A stretch of 64,000 nt of DNA from Trichodesmium sp050015995 (GCF_050015995.1 NZ_JBNHEP010000050.1:41457-105456), one strand, 5' to 3'; positions 34,184 through 43,827 are shown, counted from the first letter of the stretch. The notes: a model not told the origin generated them from the letters alone. Made by a program: numbers and translations.

Positions 34184-35059
34184 TTAAACTGATTCTACTA
34201 CAATGCTTTCGCTTACTCGTTCTTTCAATGTAGCTTCAATCGCTCCTTTTAGTGTCGCCATTGCACTACTGCAAGTACCACAGGCACCTTTGAGTGTTAC
34301 TAGGACGCGATCGCCATCTATATCGAATAACTCAACATCTCCTCCATCTTCCGCGAGAACTGGTCTCACTTCTTGTTCTAATACTTGTTGAATTAATGTA
34401 ATTTTTTGTAGGTTTGTGAGTTTTGTAGCTGGTTTAGTAGTTGTAGGAATGTGTTGTGTTGTAGGTTCTGGCGTTTCGTAAACCGATTCGATTAGATCGT
34501 CAATATCTGCCAGACAAGAACCACAACCACCACCAGCCTTTACATAGTTTGTTACTTCTTCCGCTGTTTTGAGATTGTTTTCCCGGATAACTCGCTTAAT
34601 CTTGTTTTCCGTAATTGCAAAACAACTACAAACTAATGCGCCTTCATGGTCTTCTTCGTGAACTTCTACTTCAATACCTTTATACTTAAAGATTGCTGCT
34701 TCTAATGCTTCCTCTCCCATGACTGAACAGTGCATTTTTTCTTCTGGCAGCCCTCCCAGGTATCCCGCGATATCCTGGTTTTTAATCTTCATGGCTTCGT
34801 CTATGGTTTTGCCTTTGAGCATTGCCGTTAGGGCAGAAGATGAAGCTATTGCACTGGCACAGCCAAAAGTTTGAAACTTTGCATCTAATATTTCACCGGA
34901 GGCTTCATTTACTTTGAGGTGTAGACTTAAAGCATCCCCACACGCTATACTTCCTACCTCACCGCTAACTACCTTTTCCCCCTCTTTTTGGTCTGTAATA
35001 GTTCCTTGGTTTTGGGGGTTGTAGAACAAGTCCATTACCTTTTCAGTATATTCCCACAT
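34184..35059 (-). CDS. nifU: Fe-S scaffold protein NifU
   Basis: A 291-residue three-domain NifU. The N-terminal IscU-like scaffold has GSIACGDALSLHLKV, QTFGCASAIASSSAL and KMHCSVMG. The central BFD-like [2Fe-2S] domain has ALVCSCFAITENKIKR and GGGCGSCLADID. The C-terminal Nfu domain has GACGTCSSAMATLKGAIE. It builds clusters with sulfur from NifS, encoded upstream, and hands them to NifH and other nitrogenase proteins. About 365 bases separate it from nifH. Confidence 0.96.
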   Translation of the reverse strand: MWEYTEKVMDLFYNPQNQGTITDQKEGEKVVSGEVGSIACGDALSLHLKVNEASGEILDAKFQTFGCASAIASSSALTAMLKGKTIDEAMKIKNQDIAGYLGGLPEEKMHCSVMGEEALEAAIFKYKGIEVEVHEEDHEGALVCSCFAITENKIKRVIRENNLKTAEEVTNYVKAGGGCGSCLADIDDLIESVYETPEPTTQHIPTTTKPATKLTNLQKITLIQQVLEQEVRPVLAEDGGDVELFDIDGDRVLVTLKGACGTCSSAMATLKGAIEATLKERVSESIVVESV

Positions 35060-35485
35060 AGCCCTTATTGTTTAGAACACCCTAGTTTTTACTGATGAAA
35101 AATTCTGCTTTTTCTTGAAGGTTAATACCCAGTTAGTAGAGCAATAACTTATTAATTTGAAGAGGTTGGTTAAACTTGATATTATTAGTATTGCACATTT
35201 TTCAGAATCAAGCAACCCCTTTTTTCCTTCTTTCCTCAAATTTAAAATCTTCAAGTGATTGGCGTAAAAATTATTTACCACCCCTAGAAATTATATTTTT
35301 ATCTTCCAGGTTAGGAAACATTTTTTTTGTTGACTTTGCTACAATTGTGTGAGTTTATAGCGTGATGTATACCCCTCTTTAACCTCATACAATTATTGTT
35401 GCTTAATCAACGTAGCTTTTCTGTTATTTTCACTACATTTTTTAGCGTAAACAAAAGTGTAGTAATCCTTAAAGTATTATAAACT
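35060..35485. other. Intergenic region between nifS and nifU
   Basis: About 425 AT-rich bases with no supported gene. A 69-codon frame inside lacks a ribosome binding site and family. A separate promoter for nifU is possible here, but no motif is clear enough to name. Confidence 0.5.
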
Positions 35486-36688
35486 TTAGGATGACACAGT
35501 TGCCTGCTGACGCTCTTGCAGCCAATCAGCTTGGTCATTCTTGAAAGGAGATAAGGCACGCAAACGTTCTGCTATGGTCGGCATCACTGCTAACACTTCC
35601 TCAACTTCTTGGCGAGTTGTATAACGTGATAGAGAAAAACGAATCGAGCCATGTAAAACTGTGTAGGGCAATCCCATTGCCCGCAAAACGTGAGACGGTT
35701 CCAAAGACCCAGAAGTACAAGCAGAACCAGAAGAAGCACAGATACCATAATGGTTCAAATGTAGTAATATTGCTTCTCCCTCAATATACTTGAAGCCAAT
35801 ATTAGTAGTATTAGGCAACCTCTGAATAGGATGACCATTAACAGCACAATCAGGAATAGCAGCCAGAATACCGTTTTCCAAATAATCGCGTAGTTCCCGT
35901 TCCTTATCGATATGCGCTAAATGCTCTTGTGCCAATTCACAAGCTTTACCCAGAGCAATAATACCAGGTACATTTTCCGTTCCAGCACGGCGTCCCCTTT
36001 CCTGATGTCCCCCAATTAATAACGGACGGAAGCGAGTACCACGGCGCACATACAAAGCAGCAATACCTTTAGGAGCGTGCAACTTGTGACCAGACAGAGC
36101 TAGCATATCTATAGTGCTATTCTTCATATCCAAGGGCACTTTTCCTACTGCTTGCACCGCATCAACATGGAACAGCGCACCATATTCCTTAGCTATCTGC
36201 CCAATTTTTTCTATAGGGAAAATCACGCCTGTTTCATTATTGGCGTACATAACTGAAACTAGAGCAGTATTACCTGTAATAGAAGCTTCCAGTTCAGTTA
36301 AATCTATCATTCCCTGGCTATCGACTGACAGATAAGTAACTGTATATCCTTGCTTCTCGAAATGTTTACACAGATTCAAAACTGCCGGGTGTTCTACTTG
36401 AGTAGTAATAATATGCCGTTTATTAGGTTGAGCAGTCAGAGCAGCTCGAATAGCAGCATTATCACCCTCAGTACCACAACTGGTAAAAACAATTTCTGTA
36501 TCTTCGGCGTTTAGTAAAGCTGCCACTTGCGATCGCGCCTTTCTCACAGCCTTACCAACTTGTCCACCGAAAGTGTGCATACTAGAGGGGTTGCCATAAA
36601 ACTGACTCAGGTAGGGCAGCATTTCCTCTAGCACTGCCTCATCTACTTTAGTGGTAGCATTGTTGTCTAGATAAATGGTTTGTTGCAT
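35486..36688 (-). CDS. nifS: Cysteine desulfurase NifS
   Basis: A 400-residue PLP enzyme. MQQTIYLDNNATTKVDEAVL opens it. HVDAVQAVGK and SGHKLHAPKGIAALY with the PLP lysine follow, and GICASSGSACTSGSLEPSH contains the catalytic cysteine loop. It releases sulfur from cysteine for NifU. It lies after fdxN in the same direction with a 380-base gap. The upstream nifP/cysE gene would raise the cysteine supply. Confidence 0.96.
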   Translation of the reverse strand: MQQTIYLDNNATTKVDEAVLEEMLPYLSQFYGNPSSMHTFGGQVGKAVRKARSQVAALLNAEDTEIVFTSCGTEGDNAAIRAALTAQPNKRHIITTQVEHPAVLNLCKHFEKQGYTVTYLSVDSQGMIDLTELEASITGNTALVSVMYANNETGVIFPIEKIGQIAKEYGALFHVDAVQAVGKVPLDMKNSTIDMLALSGHKLHAPKGIAALYVRRGTRFRPLLIGGHQERGRRAGTENVPGIIALGKACELAQEHLAHIDKERELRDYLENGILAAIPDCAVNGHPIQRLPNTTNIGFKYIEGEAILLHLNHYGICASSGSACTSGSLEPSHVLRAMGLPYTVLHGSIRFSLSRYTTRQEVEEVLAVMPTIAERLRALSPFKNDQADWLQERQQATVSS

Positions 36689-37067
36689 AGCTGAGTAAAT
36701 ACTTGAGGTGATGTTTGTAGGGAATAATATTAAATTTGCTTGCTTCGGAGTGTTATAAGAAACCAGGCTTATGGAAGATAGATGTCAGTATAGTAGGGTA
36801 TTTCATAATAAACCCGGAAAAATTTATACTGACATTACCTGATTTAATATAACTAGCGCAGATTACACAATACTCAAAGATTCTTGAGCAAGAAAGAAAT
36901 CAAGAATGGGAGTCGTAGGATTACTCAGATAAAGAATTCAGATAGAAATTCTCTATAGAAGGAGCGAATGAACAATTAGATTTATAAGTCGCCATTACTA
37001 GCGCGGACATTCTCTCACAGCAAGGATTTAACTTCTGATTTCTGACTACCTGACTCCTTCTTCAATT
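36689..37067. other. Intergenic region between fdxN and nifS
   Basis: About 380 bases without a gene. The imperfect palindrome TAATATAAATTTTTCC... near 36800-36840 and TGTCAGTATAGTAGGG/ATACTGACATTACC facing arms look like a decayed small inverted-repeat element. A GACTTCTG-type tract lies at 37028-37055. Confidence 0.45.
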
Positions 37068-37400
37068 TCATGAAGCTTGAAGTTGCTGCGACAATCTTTC
37101 TGAGTAGAGTTCAAACCACTTAAGCCAGTAATTTCCATGCTTGGCTTCATTCATTTGAGAAACCAACTTGTTATAAGTAACAAACCAAGAATCCCAATAA
37201 TCTGTTGGTACTATTTGTTGACAGCCATCATTGGTTGGACAACCTGCTGCACATTGAGGAACACTGTAGTAACCAACACATTCATTACAAACATTGGAGT
37301 TAATTTCGTAACGGACCCCATTCCAGCTAATAGCACCAGTGGGGCATTGGGAAACACAATGATGGCAGGAAATACATTTGCTAGTAATGGTGTAACTCAT
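37068..37400 (-). CDS. fdxN: nif-associated 2[4Fe-4S] ferredoxin FdxN
   Basis: A 110-residue bacterial-type ferredoxin with CISCHHCVSQCPTGAISW and VCNECVGYYSVPQCAAGCP, giving two [4Fe-4S] sites, the second with a longer loop. A C-terminal helical tail of about 40 residues follows. The ribosome binding site AAGGAG lies in the last codons of nifB, and only three bases separate the genes. Known role: electron supply to NifB for cofactor synthesis. Confidence 0.94.
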   Translation of the reverse strand: MSYTITSKCISCHHCVSQCPTGAISWNGVRYEINSNVCNECVGYYSVPQCAAGCPTNDGCQQIVPTDYWDSWFVTYNKLVSQMNEAKHGNYWLKWFELYSERLSQQLQAS

Positions 37401-37403
37401 GGT

Positions 37404-38870
37404 CTATACTCCTTGTGGTTGCAGAAGTTGCTGGTAAAAATCTAAAGCAACTTTTTCAATTACATCGTAAGTCTCAACCACCTCTAGTCCTGCGTTGCGT
37501 ACCTTTTCCTTTGGACTATCACCAATTTTAGAAACCAGTACAGCTTTACAATCAGAAATTGCTTTGATGATATTCTCCAGACTTCCTTCTTCACCATAAC
37601 CACCTAGACAATAGTGGTCAACTTTCCGGTGAGCAATAAATCTGGCTTTCACACCATCTACTTCATAGATCATAAACTCTTTAGCATGACCGAAGTGTTG
37701 ATTAACTAATCCGTTACCCTTGCTTGCTACTGCTAGTAGTATTGGCGGACCTGCTTCGGCAACTTTCTCAGTGGTCTGAGTTTCAGCCTTAGCTTTTGCT
37801 AGTTTATTACGGAAACCTTCAATGCCAGCATGAAATTCTTTGCGCTTTTGTAGGTCATACTCTGGAGTCATCTCCATGATGGCTTCTTTTGTGAATTCCT
37901 TACTGCGGTCTTCACCTAAGAGACCAACTGCATCTGCACGACATTGACGACAGTGGCGCATCATTTTCATACCGCCAACATCACATTTGTCTTGCAATGT
38001 TTTTAATTCTTCAGTAGTTGGGCCACGTTGACCATTTAAGCCGAAGTAAGTGCCGTGTTCTGGTGAAGAAATTAGGGGCATAATATTATGGATAAATGCA
38101 CCTTTAGAACGAACAATCCTATTAACTTCTTCTAAGTGCTGGTCATTAATACCAGGAATCATGACTGAGTTAACTTTGCAGAGAATATCAGCTTCTCTGA
38201 GTAAGTCTAAAGATTCCATTTGTTTTTGGTGCAGAATTTTGACTCCTTCAATTCCTCTATAGCGCTTCCGCTTGTAATGAACCCAAGGATAAATCTTTAC
38301 CCCGATTTCAGGGTCAACCATATTAATAGTTAGAGTAACATGGTCAATATTTAGTGCTTTGAGTCGATCTATATAGTCGGGTAAAGCTAGACCATTGGTT
38401 GACAAGCAGAGCTTGATATCTGGAGCTTTCTCAGCTACAAGCTCAAAAGTACGGAATGTTTTCTCTGGGTTGGCCAATGGGTCGCCTGGTCCGGCAATAC
38501 CCATAACAGTCATTTGAGGAATTTTGCCTGCAATTACTAGAGCTTTATGAGCTGCTTCTTCAGGAGTTAGCAGTTCGCTAACTACACCGGGACGACTTTC
38601 GTTGGCGCAGTCGTATTTCCGGTTACAGAAATTACATTGAATATTGCAAGCTGGTGCAACAGGGGCGTGCATCCTTGCATAATGGTGATGTGCTTCTTGA
38701 CTGTAGCAAGGATGGTTAGCAATACGCTCTTGGATTTTGGCGTCATGTTCCTGTTCGGTACTTCCGCAACCCTTTGACGCGCAGCCGCCGGATTTTTTTG
38801 CTGGGCTCGCTGTGGTGTTTGCGAAGCTGTTCACTGTTGGTTGGGAAGATAGTTCTGTTGGCTGTAACAT
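37404..38870 (-). CDS. nifB: FeMo-cofactor biosynthesis protein NifB
   Basis: A 488-residue radical SAM enzyme. The CxxxCxxC motif is in ACNIQCNFCNRKYDC near residues 75-85. The SAM domain continues with VMGIAGPGDPLANPEKTF, MIPGINDQH and GMKMMRHCRQCRADAVGLLG. A C-terminal NifX-like domain reads ILLAVASKGNGLVNQHFGHA. It makes NifB-co, the 8Fe core of FeMo-co, which is passed to NifX/NifEN. First gene of the minus-strand nif cluster, facing the large control region. Confidence 0.97.
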   Translation of the reverse strand: MLQPTELSSQPTVNSFANTTASPAKKSGGCASKGCGSTEQEHDAKIQERIANHPCYSQEAHHHYARMHAPVAPACNIQCNFCNRKYDCANESRPGVVSELLTPEEAAHKALVIAGKIPQMTVMGIAGPGDPLANPEKTFRTFELVAEKAPDIKLCLSTNGLALPDYIDRLKALNIDHVTLTINMVDPEIGVKIYPWVHYKRKRYRGIEGVKILHQKQMESLDLLREADILCKVNSVMIPGINDQHLEEVNRIVRSKGAFIHNIMPLISSPEHGTYFGLNGQRGPTTEELKTLQDKCDVGGMKMMRHCRQCRADAVGLLGEDRSKEFTKEAIMEMTPEYDLQKRKEFHAGIEGFRNKLAKAKAETQTTEKVAEAGPPILLAVASKGNGLVNQHFGHAKEFMIYEVDGVKARFIAHRKVDHYCLGGYGEEGSLENIIKAISDCKAVLVSKIGDSPKEKVRNAGLEVVETYDVIEKVALDFYQQLLQPQGV

Positions 38871-40083
38871 CTAAGTTTCCACTATTGTTGTACTAGCTGT
38901 CGCCGTGGGTGACGGATTACTCGCGTCGATACACTTCTTCTCAGTGACTTGAACATTGGCGGTGTTCTGTCAGTGGATTTGGTGTCCGGCGTTATAGTTT
39001 TTATATCAGTGGGTTTTAGACCGCTACATTCAAAAACTGCAATTAGTATTTATTATGATAATTAATGTTGTACTCAGATTTTTCTAATTTAATAATTCAA
39101 ATCAGATCCGGGTATCTAAATTTTTTATTGGGGTACAGGTACTTGTATTTTTTAAGTAGGGTACAAGTATTTACGGTGTGAAGGTGCAGGCTCCTATGTA
39201 CTCATGCTAGAACCTATATATATTAGTTATTTCGCTATTTTTTTAACCCTTGTTTTTTTTCTACGCTCTTGTACTCATATACCCCTTATTTAAGTTAATC
39301 CTTTATTACTGTATACAATGTATCAGTTTTTGGCAAGTAGGGGAGATTTTTCTTAACTTTTCTTTAAACTTTGATAATTATTCCTAATAAGCTACTGAGT
39401 TAACTCTAATTATTTCATAATTTCACAAAATTAGAACAAACTTTATTTGAGAATAATTTGAATTAAGGTAGTTGCATAATCTAGAATATGAACTATATAG
39501 GACTTACGCACTACAACCTATTTTCGTCATTGCGACTAACAGGGAAGCAATCTCAAATCCTAGTTTTTCCTACCTCATCCGTAAGTCCTGTCATAAATAT
39601 TCATCTCCTACTCTCTACCCCACTATACTCCGTACCAAAAATTTAACTGCAAGTTTTTAGATTCTGTAATTAACTTAGCAGTTTTTTCAGAATTAAGTAG
39701 ATAATTTTTAACGTTTTTTTTAATATTTTCGCTATAGTTATGAGTTAAACTAAAGTTGAGTACAAGTTTAAATTTCCGAGAAAACCCCACTTAAAATCCT
39801 CAAACTTGCAGTAATACAAGCATTTGCCTTGAGTACAAAAATGCTAGTACATTGTTCAGTAAATACTCGTACACCCTACAAAAAATACTAGCACCTATAG
39901 CCCAAAATATCTTTTAAACATATCTATAATACGCTTCGAGTCATAGGTTCAATATTTTGAGTACAAACATAATAAATCTAATAAACACTGAGCAGCAAAT
40001 ATTTCTCAGTAGTTTGCAAGGCACTTGATATAAACATTGAAAAGCAAACGTCCTTGTCACACACGAAACCCTTTATTTGACCC
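38871..40083. promoter_or_regulatory. Divergent nifB-nifP control region with oriented TTGAGTACAA motifs
   Basis: 1.2 kb without a gene. TTGAGTACAA occurs on the plus strand at 39756-39765, 39829-39838 and 39957-39966, upstream of nifP. Its complement occurs upstream of nifB at 39068-39076 (TTGTACTCA), 39269-39278 (TTGTACTCAT) and, weaker, 39196-39205 (ATGTACTCAT). Near the middle of the nifB side TACTTGTA (39140) and TACAAGTA (39162) form an inverted repeat within GGGTAC contexts. The arrangement suggests a shared activator. In other cyanobacteria CnfR/PatB activates nifB and nifP. No cnfR gene is in the window and the link is inference. A 62-codon frame at 39472 is not convincing. Confidence 0.65.
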
Positions 40084-40947
40084 ATGACCACTTTACTGAC
40101 CAGCAATACTTGTACCTTACCTAACACAACTAACAATTCTACCTTGAGAAAGGGCCAAGGTAACTTCGGGTCTCAAATCAAACCAAAGGTTGATACTGAA
40201 GTTACTCCAGAAAATCTACTATTAGAATCCAATAGAGAGCTTTCTTCCTCTCGTCGTCATAGGTTTTGGTATAGATATTTTACCTTTCCTGAACTGGATA
40301 AAATACTCAAGGATTTTCAAGTAATTTTCGAGCGAGACCCAGCAGCACGGAACTGGTTTGAAGTATTATGTTGCTACCCTGGTTTGCACGCTTTATTACT
40401 ACATCGTCTTGCTCATAAATTGTACTGTCAGAAAGTGCCTTTAATTCCACGTTTAATTTCCCATTTGGGACGCTTCTTCACAGGAATAGAAATTCACCCA
40501 GGGGCACAAATTGGGCAAGGAGTATTTATCGATCATGGTATGGGAGTGGTTATTGGTGAAACAGCAATTATTGGAGACTACTCATTAATTTATCAGGGTG
40601 TCACTCTTGGTGGAACAGGAAAAGAAATTGGTAAACGCCATCCCACTATTGGCAAAAACGTTGTAGTTGGTGCTGGTGCAAAGGTACTAGGGAATATCAA
40701 TATTGGTGATAATGTTCGCGTCGGTGCTGGTTCTATTGTATTGCGTCATGTCCCTGCTGACTCCACCGTTGTCGGTATACCTGGTAGAGTCGTATCGAAA
40801 TCTGGTGAACGGACTGGACTTCTCGAACATGGAAAATTACCAGATACGGAAGCTGCTGTAACTCGTGGTTTAGTTGACAGAATTGAGCAACTAGAACAAC
40901 AATTGCAAACTCTTATGAACGATACAAGGAGAAGCAACAATGTTTAG
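40084..40947 (+). CDS. cysE: Serine O-acetyltransferase (nif-linked, NifP)
   Basis: A 287-residue protein. An extra N-terminal region of about 60 residues precedes the CysE core. The core has FEVLCCYPGLHALLLHRLAH, HPGAQIGQGVFIDHGMGVVI, GETAIIGDYSLIYQGVTLGG and the left-handed beta-helix hexapeptides up to GAGSIVLRHVPADSTVVGIP. The C-terminus has a coiled segment (RIEQLEQQLQTL). It makes O-acetylserine for cysteine, the sulfur source of NifS. Known in cyanobacterial nif clusters as nifP. The stop overlaps the next start by eight bases. Confidence 0.92.
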   Translation: MTTLLTSNTCTLPNTTNNSTLRKGQGNFGSQIKPKVDTEVTPENLLLESNRELSSSRRHRFWYRYFTFPELDKILKDFQVIFERDPAARNWFEVLCCYPGLHALLLHRLAHKLYCQKVPLIPRLISHLGRFFTGIEIHPGAQIGQGVFIDHGMGVVIGETAIIGDYSLIYQGVTLGGTGKEIGKRHPTIGKNVVVGAGAKVLGNINIGDNVRVGAGSIVLRHVPADSTVVGIPGRVVSKSGERTGLLEHGKLPDTEAAVTRGLVDRIEQLEQQLQTLMNDTRRSNNV

Positions 40948-41218
40948 TAATCATAATTCTGACCCTCATTCCAAAGACTTGACTAAAATTGGGAATCTTT
41001 CTCAAATAGATCGCTGGTTTATTCAGCATCGTTTACGAGAGCTAATGATTAATAGTTGGTGTACTGACAATGGTGAGTTATTAGTAGAAGTCAAGAATTG
41101 CACCGATGCTATTCTGCTCCAAAGCACTGTTAAGCAATTTATTGCTCCTCGGACAGAGTTAGTAGACTGGCTAGAAAGATGCTGGAAAATGGAAGTTTTT
41201 CCTAAATACAACCATTAA
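40940..41218 (+). CDS. Small conserved nif-associated protein
   Basis: 92 residues, overlapping the cysE stop, so translationally coupled. Contains RWFIQHRLRELMINSWCTDN, then GELLVEVKNCTDAILLQSTV and ELVDWLERCWKMEVFP. Similar short proteins sit between cysE and nifZ in other cyanobacterial nif clusters as I recall them, without assigned function. No signal peptide or metal motif. Confidence 0.7.
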   Translation: MFSNHNSDPHSKDLTKIGNLSQIDRWFIQHRLRELMINSWCTDNGELLVEVKNCTDAILLQSTVKQFIAPRTELVDWLERCWKMEVFPKYNH

Positions 41219-41305
41219 TTTTAATGAACAATGCTTATTGGTAATAGATATGGAATTACTTTCCTTATCTATTACCTGTAGTTTAATTTTTTAAGGATAA
41301 TAACT

Positions 41306-41536
41306 ATGGAAGGCGATCGTAAAACTACTCTATTTATTCATTTTTTGCAGGAAGAATTAGCTCTTTCCGCAGCAGCAATTTCTGTGGCACGGAAACATAG
41401 CGAAACTTCTTGTGGTCCTCTACCAATGATTCTCTGGAAGTTTGGCATGATTTCTCTGCACCAACTACAGCAAATTTTTGATTGGTTAGAGTCTTACAAT
41501 AACAATAATCTATGCTATGAGAAGTTTATCAGTTAA
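41306..41536 (+). CDS. DUF2949 family small protein
   Basis: 76 residues: TTLFIHFLQEELALSAAAIS, GPLPMILWKFGMISLHQLQQ and IFDWLE, the conserved DUF2949 pattern of cyanobacteria. It is helical and soluble. A TTAAGGATAATAACT site precedes the ATG. It belongs to the plus-strand nif arm by position. Function unknown. Confidence 0.75.
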   Translation: MEGDRKTTLFIHFLQEELALSAAAISVARKHSETSCGPLPMILWKFGMISLHQLQQIFDWLESYNNNNLCYEKFIS

Positions 41537-42052
41537 AAGATGAATTATAAAATTTATCTAAATAAAAGTTACCTGATTGCCAAAGTAGTGTTTAATAATA
41601 GTAAATACTTAAATTTTAGTTTAAGTAGTTTAATCTAGAAATATCTAAGTTAGTTAGCTAAATATCCTCTAACAGGTGATTTTCTATATCTATCTATCTA
41701 TTTGCTTGGGAAGGCATCTACAATATATAGCTAAAGTAATTAATAATTTTCCTTTGACTCGGATAAACAAGATTTCATAATTGGAATTTTTAGATATAAA
41801 ATAAATATTCTCAAGTTAAGCAAACTCTAAATATTTAGCATCTAAAACTTTGACTGTTATCAAAAAAAAGCAGCGATCGCTACTTTTTTTCAAAATATAA
41901 ATATGCCATACTTTTAGAAGTAAAGAATGATTTTCATATCTCAAAAAATTTACGACAATTTCTCAAGTGATACAGATAATATCTGTCCAAATTAAACATT
42001 GTTTAACTGTAGAAAAAATACTAAACTTATCCAGTATTAACGAGGCAACTAA
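41537..42052. other. Gap between the DUF2949 gene and nifZ
   Basis: About 515 AT-rich bases (roughly 75% A+T). An AAAAGCAGCGATCGCTACTTTTT palindrome lies at about 41867-41889, a plausible rho-independent terminator for the upstream transcript (stem around GCGATCGC, then T-run). A promoter for nifZT would then lie downstream. No gene is seen. Confidence 0.55.
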
Positions 42053-42322
42053 ATGAAAGTAGATGAACTTGTAGAATTAGACGGACCCCCTGCATTTGAA
42101 CTCGAACAAAAAGTCAGGGTTTGCAAAATCATTCGTAATGATGGTACTTTCCCTGGAAAAAACCGAGGTGACATTCTTTTGGAGGGAGGAGAGGTCGGTT
42201 ATGTTTGCGGCATCGGTACTTTCTTACAAAAATTTTATATTTATTCCGTGCATTTCATCAAAAAAGGAATGATTATTGGTTGTCGTAAAAATGAAATTGA
42301 ACTTGTGGAGGAAAATTATTAA
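42053..42322 (+). CDS. nifZ: NifZ
   Basis: 89 residues: MKVDELVELDGPPAFELEQK, VRVCKIIRNDGTFPGKNRGD and ILLEGGEVGYVCGIGTFLQ, then FYIYSVHFI. This matches NifZ, a small factor that aids P-cluster maturation on NifDK. A GAGG site precedes the ATG. The stop and the nifT start overlap (TAATG). Confidence 0.93.
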   Translation: MKVDELVELDGPPAFELEQKVRVCKIIRNDGTFPGKNRGDILLEGGEVGYVCGIGTFLQKFYIYSVHFIKKGMIIGCRKNEIELVEENY

Positions 42323-42522
42323 TGAAAGTAATGCTGCGCAATAATGAAGCAGGAAACTTAGAAGTTTATGTTGCTAAAAAAGACTTAGAAGAAGAAGTTG
42401 TCTCACAAAAAATTGATGGAGATAATAAAATTTTAACTTTAACAAATGGTTGGGAATTATCTATTCCTAAAGACCAACCAGAAAAGTTACCAACAACAAT
42501 AGAAGCTAAGAGATTAGACTAA
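42322..42522 (+). CDS. nifT: NifT/FixU
   Basis: 66 residues: MKVMLRNNEAGNLEVYVAKK, DLEEEV and LTLTNGWELSIPKDQPEKLP, diagnostic of NifT/FixU. Role unknown and mostly dispensable in other organisms. Overlaps nifZ by one base, so it is coupled to it. Confidence 0.92.
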   Translation: MKVMLRNNEAGNLEVYVAKKDLEEEVVSQKIDGDNKILTLTNGWELSIPKDQPEKLPTTIEAKRLD

Positions 42523-42739
42523 AATTTTCTTTTTTTCCATAGTTACTCCTTATTTATCAGCCACTAGATGAGATTTCTATCTTATTTGGTGGTTTTTTTT
42601 TGTTATATCAAGTCCGTTTAATTAATATTTTTCCTGAAGGGGTGACAAATAAAGTGAAAACTTTTTTAGTAAACTAAAGATTATCTAACTAAATAGATTA
42701 TGATTTCTATATATAGTTTAAAACTATAACGTTATAGTT

Positions 42740-43297
42740 ATGACTACTTCATATGTCAGCACTACAGAAGCAGCTTTTCTGCTAAATATTTCAACAGGTA
42801 GATTGCGACTTCTACTGAATACGCGTCGTGTTATTGATGCCAAAAAAGTCGGAAGATTTTGGAGAATTCCTCTTAACCATCGGGGAATGCCAGAAATTAC
42901 ACCAGGTCGTCGCGGTCCTCAAGGAACTTGGAATAAATTTCAACGGGAAGCTAAAACTATCGTTCATGTTCTGCGAAAAACTATAGACTATAACCGAGAC
43001 TATGGAACTTCCTATCCAGCAGTAGCGGTGAAAGTGGGAGATAAAAAAGATTATTGTCACGCTCTGAAAATTAAAGGAGATTGCCAAATAATTTATCAAC
43101 CCCATCAACCGAATAGAAGTCAAGCTGGAGGTGCCCGTCTATGGATTGAAGTAGAACCGGAAAATATAGTAGAGCGAGTATATTTTAGTGATGGAGATTA
43201 TGGTCCGCCACCAGAAGTAGTTCAGCAGCGTGCAAAAGCTAAGGAGAAAAGTCAAAAGAAAAAATCGAAAAAGAAAGGAAAAAAGAGAAGTAGTTAA
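42740..43297 (+). CDS. HTH (excisionase/MerR-like) DNA-binding protein
   Basis: 185 residues. Residues 5-50 (YVSTTEAAFLLNISTGRLRL, LLNTRRVIDAKKVGRFWRIP) form a winged HTH like excisionase/MerR domains. The middle part (TIVHVLRKTIDYNRDYGTSY, WIEVEPENIVERVYFSDG) is an unrecognised alpha/beta region. The tail is extremely basic (KEKSQKKKSKKKGKKRSS). It follows nifT by about 220 bases on the same strand. It might be a regulator or nucleoid-like protein; a nif role is inference from position only. Confidence 0.7.
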   Translation: MTTSYVSTTEAAFLLNISTGRLRLLLNTRRVIDAKKVGRFWRIPLNHRGMPEITPGRRGPQGTWNKFQREAKTIVHVLRKTIDYNRDYGTSYPAVAVKVGDKKDYCHALKIKGDCQIIYQPHQPNRSQAGGARLWIEVEPENIVERVYFSDGDYGPPPEVVQQRAKAKEKSQKKKSKKKGKKRSS

Positions 43298-43472
43298 ATA
43301 TTTAGTCTGGAAAGAAGAATTATGTAAGTAGTGCCTAAGTTCTGCTTAATTTTTTCCTGTCTATAGAACCAATCTGGAATCTATGGGATACTGCTGACGC
43401 AACGCTCCGCGATCGTAAATCTCTGGAGCAGGAGTAAAAAAAAATAAAGGTTGACCTTGGTTCTGGTATTTT

Positions 43473-43592
43473 CTACGGATCTTTTTCTAGGTCATACTCC
43501 GCAAGTAAGATTTTTGGCAAAGTAAGCTCAGTATGAATTTCTCGAATCAACCATTTAATTGCTACATTTCTATCAACAACAAGCTTACTCAC
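43473..43592 (-). pseudogene. VapC-type PIN toxin remnant
   Basis: Starts at GTG and reads MSKLVVDRNVAIKWLIREIH, TELTLPKILLAEYDL, then a stop after 39 codons. DRNVAIKW matches the D-T-N-V-A-I-K-W opening of one VapC group, and LLAEYDL looks like the later LLAEF/Y segment brought near by an internal deletion. The antitoxin gene (43625-43810) lies 32 bases upstream on the same strand. The toxin is clearly inactive. Confidence 0.7.
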
Positions 43593-43624
43593 TTAGACGC
43601 TCCTCTCGTAATAATTCAGCACTA

Positions 43625-43810
43625 TCAGTAAAAAGTCAGACTTTTGTATTGCTGTAATAAACGTTCAAATTTTAATTTTGAATCTTGATGGTTTTGTTTG
43701 AGAATGGGTTGATACACAACCATAACTTCAATTTCTGGATTAGTAATTGGTAAACGAAGAGATAAAATTCTATCTTCGCCAATATGTGTTTTTATCTTGA
43801 TACTTTCCAT
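43625..43810 (-). CDS. Small antitoxin-like protein
   Basis: 61 residues: MESIKIKTHIGEDRILSLRL, PITNPEIEVMVVYQPILKQN. Cyanobacterial genomes have many such proteins with the THIGxDGxLxLxxP strand followed by EVxVVYQP, directly upstream of VapC-like PIN genes. Here the PIN partner is only a remnant. Probably an orphan antitoxin. Confidence 0.7.
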   Translation of the reverse strand: MESIKIKTHIGEDRILSLRLPITNPEIEVMVVYQPILKQNHQDSKLKFERLLQQYKSLTFY

Positions 43811-43827
43811 AATTTCTCAATTATATT

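Noticed and set aside
35072..35281. 69-codon frame upstream of nifU
   Set aside because: No ribosome binding site and no recognisable family; it lies in an AT-rich control region.
39472..39660. 62-codon frame in the nifB-nifP region
   Set aside because: It crosses a dispersed GGACTTACGCA...GTAAGTCCTGTC palindrome and has no coding signature.
39846..39860. LexA-type box (AGTAC...TGTTC) before nifP
   Set aside because: AGTACATTGTTCAG has two bases between the half sites instead of three, and the last base does not fit. It overlaps the GTAC-rich control region and is probably chance.
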